A DNA stretch of 64,000 nucleotides from Clostridiales bacterium (GTDB lineage: Bacteria; Bacillota; Clostridia; Oscillospirales; Oscillospiraceae). Each line of letters begins with the position of its first letter. Position 1 is the stretch's first letter. The notes beneath the pieces are model-generated. The model was given only the letters and a program-made list of their open reading frames with translations. It had not been told where the DNA came from and did no database searches. The DNA is taken from the NCBI GenBank assembly GCA_004557655.1, contig SFGJ01000002.1, positions 1 through 64,000 on the forward strand. Direction: 5' to 3'. Both the position numbers and the translations under genes were made by a program. This document shows, in pieces, positions 16,801 to 24,563 of the stretch.

Positions 16801-18665
16801 CACAGCAGGCGGCTGCGCAGCAAGGCCAGGGAGACGCGATCCGCGCAATCCATTTTCTCCAGAGCGGAGTGAATGCGTTCTTTTTGCGGCATGTAAGGCA
16901 GCAGTTCCCGCAGCAGCAGTGCGCTTGCCGTGCGGACGGTCAACTCCCGGGAAGATGCATAACCCTCGGCGAAGCACAGAAGGGCTTCCAGCTGTGCGTG
17001 GGTGCAGACCTCCATGGGCAGCGCCGCAAATGTATCCAGCAGCTGAAATGCCGCTGCAGCATCCATGCGGCCTGCCGGACGGCAGTATGCCAGCAGAATA
17101 TCCAAAAAGCGGGTCTCCCGTCCCGGACAGTGCTGCAGCAGAGAATTCACAACAAACTTCAGCGTGTAGCCGATCCAGCTTTGGTGCTGGGGCATCAGCT
17201 TGTGATCCGGGAAAATGATCTGGTCCAGATATTGCTTCCACTGGCTCAGATCCGTGGCGGTATCCGTGGGCTTGCTGCCCGCCGGGCGTTCCTTTACATA
17301 GCCGGCATTGAAGTTGGCGATAATGGCCCCCATCAGCGCGGCTGCCTGCCGTCGTATATCACCCTCCCGGTGCATCAGCAGCTCATAGAGAAAGGCCAGG
17401 GTCTGTATCTTCTGCGGAGCCTGCAGGTAAAGGGAGTAGGATTCAATGACGCCTAAGTAGGCACGCAGACGCCGCCAATCCGTTTCCCCCCGTGCCTGCT
17501 CCAGAAGCTGTGCAAAGCTGCGCAAACCGGTGAGGCGGTTCATAAGCAGGATGTTGTGCTCCACGCACACCAGCCGCAGCGCCTCCAAAGCCTCCTCATC
17601 CGTCATCAGCGCCGCGTGCTTTTCCTGCCGGGGAGGCAAATCCTGCCCCTGCAGGCTGACATCCACGCCCTGCTCCACCAGAAAACGCTCAAAGTCCCGC
17701 AGGCGCATATATACACGGCGGTAGCGCTGGCGTTTCTGCTCATCCACCTCATCCAGCTTTCCCAGGATCACATCGAACGCCTCTGCCAGGGAGGAAGTAT
17801 GGGTGATCTCCTCTCCGTGAGGGCCACGGACCTGCTTGACCCGAAAATCCGCGTAGATCAGCAGAAGGGCTTCCACGGACAGGTAATCCGGTTCCAGATC
17901 CCATACGGAGTGATTGGCGGCCACGTGGCCGATCTCCGTCAGCTTGCGCCGGCGAAACCACATGGCTGTATAGTAGTAATGCAGATAGGGCACCCGTTCC
18001 CCGGGATGGCAGCCGAATTTGCCCAAATCATGTCCGGCGGCACTGCCGGATACCAGGGCCAGATCCACGGGAATGCCGGCTTTTTTCAGCGCCCGTCCCA
18101 TGGTCACAGCGATGTGGTGCACGCCGGCAATGTGCTCCAGAGCCCGATAGGGCGTGGCCTCCAGCCCCAGTCGCATCATTTCATACACATATTCCCGCTT
18201 CCACAGCCGCAGCATCTGACCGTAGCCCGCAGCGCAGGGGCTGTCCTCCAGCTCCTGTTCCCGCGGAAAGGCAAAGTCCCACATGGGGTCAAAGGGGAGC
18301 AGCTCCTGCTCCGCAGAAAAGAGCACCTGCAGCACAGACAGCAGAAACACGGCGCCCGCAGCGCAGGAGGGATCCGTCCCCGGCTCGGGGAAGAGAAGCC
18401 GCCGTGCAAAGTCATAGGCATAGCGGAGCCAGCCCTCGTGGGGCTCCTGGGGACAAAGCTGCTTCAGCTCTTCCCGGCACAGCTCCAGCACACATTTGCA
18501 GCGGAGTCTCTCCTCCCCCAACAGCGGGGCAAAGCGCTGCATAAAGTTTTCCTGTTCCAGAGTCTGCAAAAAAGCCTCCCGGTGCTCAAAGAACTCCGCC
18601 GCCGGGCGCTTATGCAGCCGGCGCAGCAAAAGCGTATTCATCTGCCGTATCCGCTTTCTGTTCAT
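13896..18665 (-). CDS. Giant multidomain fusion: HD - helical repeats - nucleotidyltransferase - GNAT - phosphoribosyltransferase
   Basis: 1,589 residues, no signal peptide. Order: HD hydrolase domain about 170-330 (VHHIAV 182-187, GHDLGKFG 211-218, further His at 229, 247 and 252); HEAT-like helical repeats about 390-870; a nucleotidyltransferase domain about 893-1082 with FFPGTFDPFTLSHKG (896-910; T905 and H908 match the T-x-G-H motif of the phosphopantetheine-adenylyltransferase type, with Ser for Gly) and ISSTRIREAV (1046-1055); a GNAT-like domain about 1090-1250 (VPRTAQQGELGQLLL, 1187-1201); and a phosphoribosyltransferase-like domain about 1260-1475 with a PRPP loop VILVDDMLHDGKR (1397-1409). 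All motifs look intact. The set suggests synthesis and turnover of a nucleotide or dinucleotide, perhaps NAD-like; the product is unknown. First gene of its operon. Confidence 0.75.
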   Translation of the reverse strand: MNRKRIRQMNTLLLRRLHKRPAAEFFEHREAFLQTLEQENFMQRFAPLLGEERLRCKCVLELCREELKQLCPQEPHEGWLRYAYDFARRLLFPEPGTDPSCAAGAVFLLSVLQVLFSAEQELLPFDPMWDFAFPREQELEDSPCAAGYGQMLRLWKREYVYEMMRLGLEATPYRALEHIAGVHHIAVTMGRALKKAGIPVDLALVSGSAAGHDLGKFGCHPGERVPYLHYYYTAMWFRRRKLTEIGHVAANHSVWDLEPDYLSVEALLLIYADFRVKQVRGPHGEEITHTSSLAEAFDVILGKLDEVDEQKRQRYRRVYMRLRDFERFLVEQGVDVSLQGQDLPPRQEKHAALMTDEEALEALRLVCVEHNILLMNRLTGLRSFAQLLEQARGETDWRRLRAYLGVIESYSLYLQAPQKIQTLAFLYELLMHREGDIRRQAAALMGAIIANFNAGYVKERPAGSKPTDTATDLSQWKQYLDQIIFPDHKLMPQHQSWIGYTLKFVVNSLLQHCPGRETRFLDILLAYCRPAGRMDAAAAFQLLDTFAALPMEVCTHAQLEALLCFAEGYASSRELTVRTASALLLRELLPYMPQKERIHSALEKMDCADRVSLALLRSRLLCQEPMCLPDETISEIFLDNLKTATPWIIKRVNILLLTEHARMGGTQMLHIAAHFSNLIKVSDRVTVRHSAGAALLELAPLLSVDQRNEIAVELCRGLELGQQEFTKYIPEYLGRFALWLPPEQLEEILSGLTASLSSSEEHIVDSALDTVAVLLESYADYYDRFPQEGESSHLRAQRLLGMLMKGTAGIESGTRQEAMYLLGRYVFGSSVLDEDQKRRALRLTVRRILSLCAEECESGLSFYYRAAMLGKLYRFLVEQELLRGGIPFDPPRPVAFFPGTFDPFTLSHKGIVCAIRDAGFDVLLAVDEFSWSKRTQPYRIRREIAAMSVADQFHVHIFPEDFPVNIANPQNLRQLRRAFPGRPVSIVVGSDVVAHASSYQNPPEPDSIHGFDHVIFRRAGADGAADYSCITGNVLELTLPEQLEDISSTRIREAVDANRDISHLIDPVAQEFIYRHSLYLREPLDKPLLRTEELDFIPCAADDARLLRVFEQVTSSDGAKDLLNELRRSGDDVLLVCYGQKNAVLGAASYCCMDSQHLFSRLGSAELAAFVRQNAGGRTLLVSGLFVPRTAQQGELGQLLLTEVLTLALGREYTYALYSPFRGFSDPWVRELLSLQGFVGIPEIGGCTALTVDMRCPIILSNNVSTTIKPPLSAAPAVVSAVAAAHRRLQKTLTKLQPGSLVLSLSAGVIYHRLLRRITACNGVPEEPTNPRRLGPDICVPYGKLMRGVIVPNTVTKTLRTDKVYEPDLSSYSIEAYPDYSPLEDQVRTIRAFDRPVILVDDMLHDGKRIRRLNPLLRKTDTKVKKVLVGYLTGTGRDLMEQLGYDVEGAYYLPNLRMRFVESTLYPFIGGDTVRRSERPDGGLHPSVNRILPYSLPEFTPLDPDTVWELSLCCLENARNILLALETEYRRAFARNLTLSRLREAVILPLCPDKGSCMTYDLSRAASTYLEDDIELLRRMHSDHREEKE

Positions 18666-18703
18666 GGCTATGCCCCCTGTATCCGTAAATTTTTATTGTA
18701 TTC

Positions 18704-18732
18704 ATGCTACCACAGTCCCCCTGCATTGTAAA
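18704..18732 (-). promoter_or_regulatory. Promoter of the fusion-enzyme operon
   Basis: On the minus strand TTTACA (18727-18732), 17-base spacer, TAGCAT (18704-18709), 38 bases ahead of the ATG. The 520-base gap 18,666-19,185 contains this promoter, plus-strand promoters near its right end and GC-rich hairpins between 18,745 and 18,870, but no convincing gene. Confidence 0.6.
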
Positions 18733-19040
18733 CAGTTTCCACCCTTCCGCCGGGACAAAAAAACCGGCACCCCGGCAGCTCCGCCTGCAAAGCCTCCGGG
18801 CTCACCGCATGGCGACTTCACGTCTTCGGGGAGAACGCCGCCGGGCAGCATATTGCCGCGTGTCCGGCAGAAAAAACAGTGAACAACAATTTGCTACTCC
18901 AAGTACAAATATTAAAAGGAACAATCTTTCATCTGCGCAGGAGATATGCCCTGCGTGAGCCCCCGTTCTGCTTGTTTATCAGTCAAATGTGGTTTTTTGA
19001 CTGTTTTTTCGGCGGCCTCCGTCATGGTGCACAAAAAAGA

Positions 19041-19116
19041 TTGACAAAAAATCTACAAGATCATTAATAAAAAATTCATCTTTTAGGTTGTAAATGTTTT
19101 CTTATTGCGTTAAAAT
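19041..19116 (+). promoter_or_regulatory. Two tandem promoters for the fatty-acid transporter
   Basis: P1: TTGACA (19041-19046), 17-base spacer, TTAATA (19064-19069). P2: TTGTAA (19088-19093), 17-base spacer, TAAAAT (19111-19116). Both point to the gene at 19186 and lie in an AT-rich block that stands out from its GC-rich surroundings. Confidence 0.65.
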
Positions 19117-19185
19117 ATTATCAACCCACCGGCATTACGTCGAAGAAAAAATCACAATCGTACGGAAGAAAAGGAGTGTGACGCT

Positions 19186-20535
19186 GTGTTTAAGAAATTC
19201 ACAAACGGCTGCGTGCGCGTCGTCAACAGATGGCTTCCCGACGCGTTCTTGTTCGCCATCATCCTGACCCTGATTGTATTCGTGGCGGCCATGTGCGCTA
19301 CGGGCATGGGCCCCATTGAGATCATCGCAAAATGGGGTGATGCCAAGGGAGGCTTCTGGAACCTGCTGGCCTTCTCCATGCAGATGGCTCTGGTGCTGGT
19401 GTTTGGTTCTGCCATGGCCTCCGCCCGTCCCTGCAAGAAGGCTTTGCGGGCCGTGGCCGGCCTGTGCCACACCAACAAGCAGGCTATTTTGGTCACCACC
19501 TTTGTGTCCACAATCTGCTGCTGGCTGAACTGGGGCTTCGGCCTGGTCATCGGCGCCCTGCTGGCCAAGGAAGTGGTGCGCCGTGTCCCCACGGTGGACT
19601 ATCCCCTGCTCATCGCCTCCGCCTATTCCGGCTTCGTTATCTGGCATGCAGGTCTGTCCGGCTCTATTCCTCTGGATCTGGTAGCCGGCAAGCAGTTTGG
19701 TGAGGTGACCTATCAGGCAGCCATCACGGAGACTGTGTTCCACCCCATGAACCTCATCATGTGCGGCGTGATCCTGCTCCTCATGCCCCTCGTCAACTAC
19801 GCCATGCATCCCGACAAGGATCACACCGTCACCGTGAACCCCGCTCTGCTGCTGGACGAGGAGGAGAAGACCTACAGCAAGGATACTCCCGCCGAGAAGC
19901 TGGAGCACTCCAAGATCCTGTGGCTCATCACCGTGGTCTTCGGCTTTGCATACATCGTTTACTACTTCGTGAATAACGGCTTCACCCTTGGCCTGAACAT
20001 CGTGAACATGATCTTCCTGTTCCTGGGCCTGCTGCTCCACGGCGACCTGCGCCGCTATGTGGACGCCATTGCCGAGGCCGCTGCCGGTGCCGCCGGCATC
20101 CTGCTGCAGTTCCCGTTCTATGCGGGCATTATGGGCATGATGGTGGCCACCAACGAGCAGGACGTGTCTCTGGCAGGCGTTATCTCCCAGTTCTTTGTGG
20201 ATATTTCCAACAATGTTACCTTCCCCATGCTGTCCTTCCTGGCAGCCGGTATCGTGAACTTCTTTGTTCCCTCCGGCGGTGGCCAGTGGGCCGTTCAGGG
20301 CCCCATCATGATGCCCGCCGGCGCGGAAATGGGCATCGAGGCCGGCCGTACCGCCATGGCCATTGCCTGGGGCGACCAGTGGACCAATATGATCCAGCCC
20401 TTCTGGGCTCTGCCTGCGCTGGGCATTGCCAAGCTCTCTGCCCGTGACATTATGGGCTATCTGGTTGTGGTACTGCTCTTTACCGGTGCGGTGGCCTGTC
20501 TGGGATTCCTGGGCTGGGCACTGTTCTTCACCTGA
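19186..20535 (+). CDS. atoE: Short-chain fatty acid transporter, AtoE family
   Basis: 449 residues, roughly twelve hydrophobic segments. The start VNRWLPDAFLFAI and the blocks WNLLAFSMQMALVLVFG, CCWLNWGFGLVIGALLAKE and FVPSGGGQWAVQGP are features I know from AtoE/TIGR00366 transporters, which move short-chain fatty acids such as butyrate or acetoacetate across the membrane. The start codon is GTG with AAGGAG nine bases upstream. It is a single-gene unit with its own promoters and terminator. In a gut Clostridia it could serve uptake or release of butyrate-type acids; direction cannot be told from sequence. Confidence 0.85.
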   Translation: MFKKFTNGCVRVVNRWLPDAFLFAIILTLIVFVAAMCATGMGPIEIIAKWGDAKGGFWNLLAFSMQMALVLVFGSAMASARPCKKALRAVAGLCHTNKQAILVTTFVSTICCWLNWGFGLVIGALLAKEVVRRVPTVDYPLLIASAYSGFVIWHAGLSGSIPLDLVAGKQFGEVTYQAAITETVFHPMNLIMCGVILLLMPLVNYAMHPDKDHTVTVNPALLLDEEEKTYSKDTPAEKLEHSKILWLITVVFGFAYIVYYFVNNGFTLGLNIVNMIFLFLGLLLHGDLRRYVDAIAEAAAGAAGILLQFPFYAGIMGMMVATNEQDVSLAGVISQFFVDISNNVTFPMLSFLAAGIVNFFVPSGGGQWAVQGPIMMPAGAEMGIEAGRTAMAIAWGDQWTNMIQPFWALPALGIAKLSARDIMGYLVVVLLFTGAVACLGFLGWALFFT

Positions 20536-20556
20536 TTTTTCACATAGCATTTCCAT

Positions 20557-20590
20557 GGTCCCTCTGCCCTGTGGGGCAGAGGGACCTCTT
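20557..20590 (+). terminator. Terminator of atoE
   Basis: Twelve-base perfect stem 20557-20568 / 20575-20586 with a six-base loop, followed by TCTTATTT. Confidence 0.85.
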
Positions 20591-20612
20591 ATTTCATGCG
20601 TCCTTCCCCCAC

Positions 20613-20641
20613 TTGACAGGGTTTGCCTCTGCCTGTATAAT
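20613..20641 (+). promoter_or_regulatory. Consensus promoter for the 78-aa membrane protein
   Basis: TTGACA (20613-20618), 17-base spacer, TATAAT (20636-20641), a perfect sigma-A consensus about 50 bases ahead of the ATG. Confidence 0.85.
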
Positions 20642-20690
20642 TACCCCATGAAATTGCCGCCCCTCGGGGCGTGAATGGAGGGATTCGCCC

Positions 20691-20927
20691 ATGAAACGCA
20701 TAGATTCCTGCCGCAAGACCGACCTGTTGGTGGGGCTGCTGTTTGCGGGGGTCGTGGCGGTGCTGCTGGCGTATCGGATCTTTGCCTATCTGTGTGAGGT
20801 CACCGCCTTTCAGTGGTGGATGGTTCTGCTGGGCGTGCTGTGCGCCGTGTTGGGGATCGGAGGCTTTCTTCTGGCCCGCCGGGCATGGAAACGCCTGCAA
20901 TATCTGCGTGACCATCCTGAGGAATGA
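20691..20927 (+). CDS. Small two-helix membrane protein
   Basis: 78 residues. A basic start (MKRIDSCRKTD) is followed by two hydrophobic segments at about 12-33 and 42-62 and a basic-acidic tail (RRAWKRLQYLRDHPEE), so both ends are probably cytosolic. GGAGGG stands upstream of ATG 20691. It is expressed from a perfect consensus promoter and ends at the terminator shared with uvrC. I do not recognise a family; the strong promoter is its most notable feature. Confidence 0.65.
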   Translation: MKRIDSCRKTDLLVGLLFAGVVAVLLAYRIFAYLCEVTAFQWWMVLLGVLCAVLGIGGFLLARRAWKRLQYLRDHPEE

Positions 20928-20940
20928 TAAGGTATATCAA

Positions 20941-20970
20941 AAAAATGACCGCCTGTGGGCGGTCATTTTT
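20941..20970. terminator. Bidirectional terminator between the membrane gene and uvrC
   Basis: Thirteen-base perfect stem 20941-20953 / 20958-20970 with TGTG loop, AAAAA on one side and TTTTT on the other. The uvrC stop codon (20963-20965) lies within the stem. Confidence 0.92.
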
Positions 20971-22801
20971 CTTTTGTTTTTTCTCCGTGAAACCGGTCAT
21001 ATACCGCTCCGGCCACGGCCTTGGGCAAAACGGCTTCCAATTCCGCAAGCTCCGCCTGCATAACGGCTCTCACCGAGCCAAACTGTTTCAAAAGCGCCTT
21101 TCTGCGCGCCTCACCCAGACCGTTTATCCCGTCCAGCCGGGAGCGCACCGCGCTGCGGCTGTGCTTTTTCCGGTGGTAGGTGATGGCGAAGCGATGCACC
21201 TCTTCCTGCACCTGCCCCACCAGGGTGAACAGGGGCGGGCTGCACCGGATGCCCAGCTCCTGCCCCTGTGCCGTCATCAGCGCCCGGGTACGGTGTCTGT
21301 CATCCTTCACCATGCCCAGAACGGCAACGGACAGGCCCTTTTGCGCCAGCGCCTCCTCCGCCACGGCGGCGTGCTGCTGCCCGCCGTCCATGAGAATGAG
21401 GTCCGGCAGGGGACTGAATTTTTCATCGCCGTCCAGATACCGCTGCAGCCTGCGACCCAGCACCTCCCGCATGGCGGCATAGTCATCGGGATGCTCCAGC
21501 GTCTTGATCTGGAATTTCCGGTACTCCTTTTTCAGGGGCCTTCCATCGCAAAAGACGACCATGGACGCCACCATGTCGGCGCTGCCGGTGTTGGAGATGT
21601 CGTAGGCCTCGATTCTGCGGGGCGCATGGGACAGTCCGGCCAAATCCCCCAACTGTTCCAATGTTTTGTTCGTGCGCTCAGTCTCGGAGGTGACGCGCTC
21701 TGTTTCCTCCCGGGCGTTGTTTTGAGCCATGCGCAAAAGCTCTGCCCTCTGCCCCCGCCGGGGCACTCGCAGGGACACCTTGTGCCCGCAGCCTTGGGCC
21801 AGAACCTCCTCCAGTGCCTCCCTGTCCTCCGGCAGGGCGGCCACGCAGATCTCCTTGGGCACGGCGCCTCGGCCCTCATAATATTGCCGCAGCACGGCGG
21901 ACAGGATTTCGCCCTCGTCCTCCTCTGCGCCGGCAGCAAGCACCTTCACCTCCCGGCCCAGCAGATTCCCGTCCTCCAGGTGCAGCACGCCGAAGCCCCA
22001 GCGTACCTGGCCCCGGTACAGCCCCCATACATCCGTGTCGGCGCACACTCCGGCGATGACCTGCTGGGTCTTGCCCAGAACACTTACGGAGCGGATCCGG
22101 TCCCGCAGGGCGGCGGCCCGTTCAAAATCCAGCGCTTCCGCCGCCTGCTCCATTTCCCGCTGCAATTCGCCTGTGAGTTTTTTGTAATGTCCGGTAAAAA
22201 TGCCCACGGCCTGCTCGATACGCCGGGCATATTCCTCCTGGCCCGGCCCATCCGTCTGGCAGAAGCCGTCGCACTTGCCGATGTGCTTGTTCAGGCACGG
22301 CCTCTCCTTACCGATGTCCCGGGGGAATTTTCGGGCGCAGGTGGGCAGGCGCAGCGCCCCACACACGGCCTCAATGGCCAGCCTCGTCTCCCGCCGTCCG
22401 CCGAAGGGGCCGAAGTACCGGGCGTCGTCCTCCTCTGTCCGGCTCACCAGAGTGAACCGGGGATATGCCGCCCCCCTCTCCAGCCGCACAAAGGGATAGC
22501 CCTTGTCGTCCTTGAGCAGGATGTTGTACCGGGGCATATGGCGCTTAATCAGCGAGTTTTCCAGCACCAGGGCCTCAAACTCCGACCGCACCAAAATAGT
22601 GTCGAACCGGTCCACCTGGGACACCATCATTTTCGTTTTGCTGTTGTGGGAGGCGGTGTCCTGAAAATATTGGCTCACCCGGTTTTTCAGCTTCTTGGCC
22701 TTGCCCACATAAATCACCTGCCCGCCGCTGTCCATCATCAGATAGACCCCCGGCGCCAGCGTTAGGTCATTGGCCTTTTCCCGCAATTCGTCCTTGGTCA
22801 C
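20963..22801 (-). CDS. uvrC: Excinuclease ABC subunit C
   Basis: 612 residues, normal for UvrC. GIY-YIG endonuclease domain at the N-terminus (GVYLMMDSGGQVIYVGKAKKLKNRV), a UVR motif near the middle (EALDFERAAALRDRIRSV), the RNase H-like second nuclease (EAYDISNTGSADMVASMVVF to ILMDGGQQH), and C-terminal helix-hairpin-helix region (INGLGEARRKALLKQFGS). It makes both incisions in nucleotide excision repair with UvrA and UvrB. It starts with ATG 22801 and ends inside the shared terminator. No uvrA or uvrB is seen nearby. Confidence 0.95.
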   Translation of the reverse strand: MTKDELREKANDLTLAPGVYLMMDSGGQVIYVGKAKKLKNRVSQYFQDTASHNSKTKMMVSQVDRFDTILVRSEFEALVLENSLIKRHMPRYNILLKDDKGYPFVRLERGAAYPRFTLVSRTEEDDARYFGPFGGRRETRLAIEAVCGALRLPTCARKFPRDIGKERPCLNKHIGKCDGFCQTDGPGQEEYARRIEQAVGIFTGHYKKLTGELQREMEQAAEALDFERAAALRDRIRSVSVLGKTQQVIAGVCADTDVWGLYRGQVRWGFGVLHLEDGNLLGREVKVLAAGAEEDEGEILSAVLRQYYEGRGAVPKEICVAALPEDREALEEVLAQGCGHKVSLRVPRRGQRAELLRMAQNNAREETERVTSETERTNKTLEQLGDLAGLSHAPRRIEAYDISNTGSADMVASMVVFCDGRPLKKEYRKFQIKTLEHPDDYAAMREVLGRRLQRYLDGDEKFSPLPDLILMDGGQQHAAVAEEALAQKGLSVAVLGMVKDDRHRTRALMTAQGQELGIRCSPPLFTLVGQVQEEVHRFAITYHRKKHSRSAVRSRLDGINGLGEARRKALLKQFGSVRAVMQAELAELEAVLPKAVAGAVYDRFHGEKTKEK

Positions 22802-22885
22802 GGAGCCCCCTCCTTCCCGAAAAAAATCACATTGCGCCCCTTAGTATACCACGCCCCGCCTCCCGGGGCAAGACAGCCCGCCGCC

Positions 22886-23215
22886 TTACAGGGAGTTCAG
22901 ATATACCTCCAAAAGCCGCAGAGCCGTCTCCTGCTGCGCCGGACTGAGGTGAGCCAGCCGCCGCAAAAGCTCCTCCTGCCGCAGGGCCGCCGAGGTATGC
23001 TCCTGTACCAGAATGTCATCCGGGGAGACAGCCAAGGTCTGGCATATCCGCAGAAAGGTCTCTATCCGCATATTCACCCCGCCCCTCTCAATGTCGGCGT
23101 AGGTGCGGTCGGAGAGCCCGGCCCGCTCGGCCACCTCCGCCTGGGTCAGTCCCAGCCGCTTCCGTGCCGCCAGCAGTCGGTTTCCAATGGTCATCATGTC
23201 AAATAACAGCATCAT
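22886..23215 (-). CDS. XRE-family regulator of the adjacent surface-protein operon
   Basis: 109 residues with a helix-turn-helix at about 10-65 (GNRLLAARKRLGLTQAEVAERAGLSDRTYADIERG) and a short C-terminal helical part (SPAQQETALRLLEVYL) likely for dimerisation. AGGAG is placed eight bases before ATG 23215. It is divergent from the four-gene operon at 23334-25037. Two TATAGGAA/TTCCTATA palindromes in the gap make autoregulation and repression of the operon likely. Confidence 0.8.
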   Translation of the reverse strand: MMLLFDMMTIGNRLLAARKRLGLTQAEVAERAGLSDRTYADIERGGVNMRIETFLRICQTLAVSPDDILVQEHTSAALRQEELLRRLAHLSPAQQETALRLLEVYLNSL

Positions 23216-23223
23216 TCTTCCAC

Positions 23224-23311
23224 TCCTATATTATATATAGGAATTGTACCCCCTATTTTTCTTGACAAGTAGGAGGAAAAGGTGTATTTTATAGGAAAAA
23301 AAGTTCCTATA
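23224..23311. promoter_or_regulatory. Divergent control region with two matching palindromes
   Basis: Operator 1: TCCTATA (23224-23230), five bases, TATAGGA (23236-23242), beside the XRE gene start. Operator 2: TATAGGAA (23290-23297), six bases, TTCCTATA (23304-23311). The rightward promoter is TTGACA (23262-23267), 17 bases, TATTTT (23285-23290), so operator 2 covers its start point. The arrangement predicts repression of both directions by the XRE protein. Confidence 0.75.
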
Positions 23312-23333
23312 TGGAGGAAGAAGGGGTGGGAAT

Positions 23334-23552
23334 ATGCGTAGTAAATCTACTCGGATCATCTGTGCCAACTGCGAATACTGGGTGGGAGGGCGCAGCTTAG
23401 GTCCACCCAGCGAAAGCGGGGAGCCACAAACCGACCATAAGGGCCTCGGCAAGTGCCTGTGCCGGGAGAGCCGCTTCATAGACATCGAGCGCAAAAGTGA
23501 CCAAAGATGCAAGAACTTCCGCCAGTGGGCGGTGACCTGTCAAAAGCCATGA
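23334..23552 (+). CDS. Small cysteine-rich protein, first gene of the surface-protein operon
   Basis: 72 residues with a CANC pair at residues 10-13, GKCLC around 39-43 and two more cysteines (RCKNF, TCQKP). The spacing suggests a small metal-binding fold, perhaps zinc, but I do not recognise the family. The ATG at 23334 follows AAGGGGTGG and operator 2. Its TGA overlaps the ATG of the next gene (23549-23552), so translation is coupled. Being cytosolic in an operon for exported proteins, it may regulate or assist them. Confidence 0.55.
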   Translation: MRSKSTRIICANCEYWVGGRSLGPPSESGEPQTDHKGLGKCLCRESRFIDIERKSDQRCKNFRQWAVTCQKP

Positions 23553-23998
23553 CTAAAGGAAAACGGGCCGCCGCACGCCGCCGTTGGCCCATGATTTTGC
23601 TATTGGCGGCCCTGGCGCTGCTGGTCGCGCTGTTTTTCCTGCGGGGCGGCGCTCCGGAGCCCTCCGCCCCGGCGGAGGACGGCCCGGCCCAGATCGCCAT
23701 TCCCGGCTACGAGGGCCTCACCCTGCAGGCCGGGGCCAAAAAGCAGTCCCTCCGCCTGCCCAACCCCGCAGAAAACCACTGCTACTTTCAGATTTCCCTG
23801 TACCTGGCGGATGATACCCTCCTGTGGCAGTCGGACCTCATAAAGCCCGGCAAAACCTCCGCCCCCATCACCCTCTCCCGGCCCCTGGACCCGGGCGCCT
23901 ATCCCGGGGCCACCCTGCGCTACGCCTGCTTCCGCCTGGACCGGGAGAAAACGCCTCTCAACGGCGCCGAAACGAAATTGACCCTCTGGGTTCAATAA
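23549..23998 (+). CDS. Membrane-anchored extracytoplasmic protein (149 aa)
   Basis: A basic start (TKGKRAAARRRW) is followed by one strong hydrophobic segment (about 14-33), then a Pro/Ala-rich linker and an outside domain of roughly 100 residues with beta-strand character (HCYFQISLYLADDTLLWQSDL, ATLRYACFRLD). It thus looks like a type II anchored surface protein. I chose ATG 23549 for the four-base overlap with the previous stop, though no strong ribosome site precedes it; an earlier ATG at 23507 is possible. Operon position before two secreted proteins suggests a joint role at the cell surface. Confidence 0.6.
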   Translation: MTKGKRAAARRRWPMILLLAALALLVALFFLRGGAPEPSAPAEDGPAQIAIPGYEGLTLQAGAKKQSLRLPNPAENHCYFQISLYLADDTLLWQSDLIKPGKTSAPITLSRPLDPGAYPGATLRYACFRLDREKTPLNGAETKLTLWVQ

Positions 23999-24021
23999 AA
24001 AATGAAAAGGAGAAATTCACC

Positions 24022-24546
24022 ATGAAAAAGCTCACCACCCTGGTGCTGGTCCTGGCCTTGGCCGCCTCCCTGGCCGTCCCGGCCTTTGCCGCCAACACCA
24101 CCACCCTCACCACCAGCGTTCCCGCCGCCACCTACACCCTGAACATCCCGGCGGACCAGGAGATTCCATTCGGGAAGACCAGCACCAACATCGGCAGTAT
24201 CAGCGTAACCGATGGCGTGGGTTTTGCCAGCGGAAAAGACCTCAAAGTCACACTGACTTATGATGCCTTCGCATCGGAAGCCGTTGCTACAACAATTCCG
24301 TTTTCTATTAGTCTTGCAGGGGATTCATTGGGTTCGGTTGATGTGGGATCCGGTAAATCCATAGTTTTCAAAGGGTTGTCCACAGGAGGAGTTCAAGAAT
24401 TTGTTAAAGTAGAGTCGACATATTCATCGAATCCCGTTGACATGGTTAAAACTTATGTCCGTATGTCCAGCACCGACTGGGGCAAGGCCCTGGCCGGCGA
24501 CTATTCCGCCACCATCACCTTCACCGCCGAAGTGGTCTCCGGCTGA
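24022..24546 (+). CDS. Secreted beta-rich protein with a mosaic interior
   Basis: 174 residues. Signal peptide of about 25 residues ending AVPAFA, then a mature protein starting ANTTTLTTSVPAATYTLNIP, Thr/Ser-rich and apparently all beta strand, without a wall-sorting signal. AAGGAG precedes ATG 24022. Codon use changes inside the gene: both ends favour GCC/ACC/CTG-type codons like the neighbours, whereas roughly 24,225-24,470 uses AT-ending codons (ATT, AGT, TTG, GTT, TCA). The N-terminal TTLTT-x-VPA motif recurs in the next protein, so the two may share an assembly or export feature. Function unknown; a fimbria-like or adhesin role is possible. Confidence 0.65.
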   Translation: MKKLTTLVLVLALAASLAVPAFAANTTTLTTSVPAATYTLNIPADQEIPFGKTSTNIGSISVTDGVGFASGKDLKVTLTYDAFASEAVATTIPFSISLAGDSLGSVDVGSGKSIVFKGLSTGGVQEFVKVESTYSSNPVDMVKTYVRMSSTDWGKALAGDYSATITFTAEVVSG

Positions 24547-24563
24547 GGCGAAAGGCGGCCTGC

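Noticed and set aside
18745..18870. Fourth copy of the dispersed repeat family
   Set aside because: It shares short strings such as GGCGAC and GGGGA and has GC stems, but the linear blocks of the family are absent.
20924..22765. 613-codon plus-strand open frame
   Set aside because: Antisense to uvrC, with no ribosome site and a composition typical of a shadow frame.
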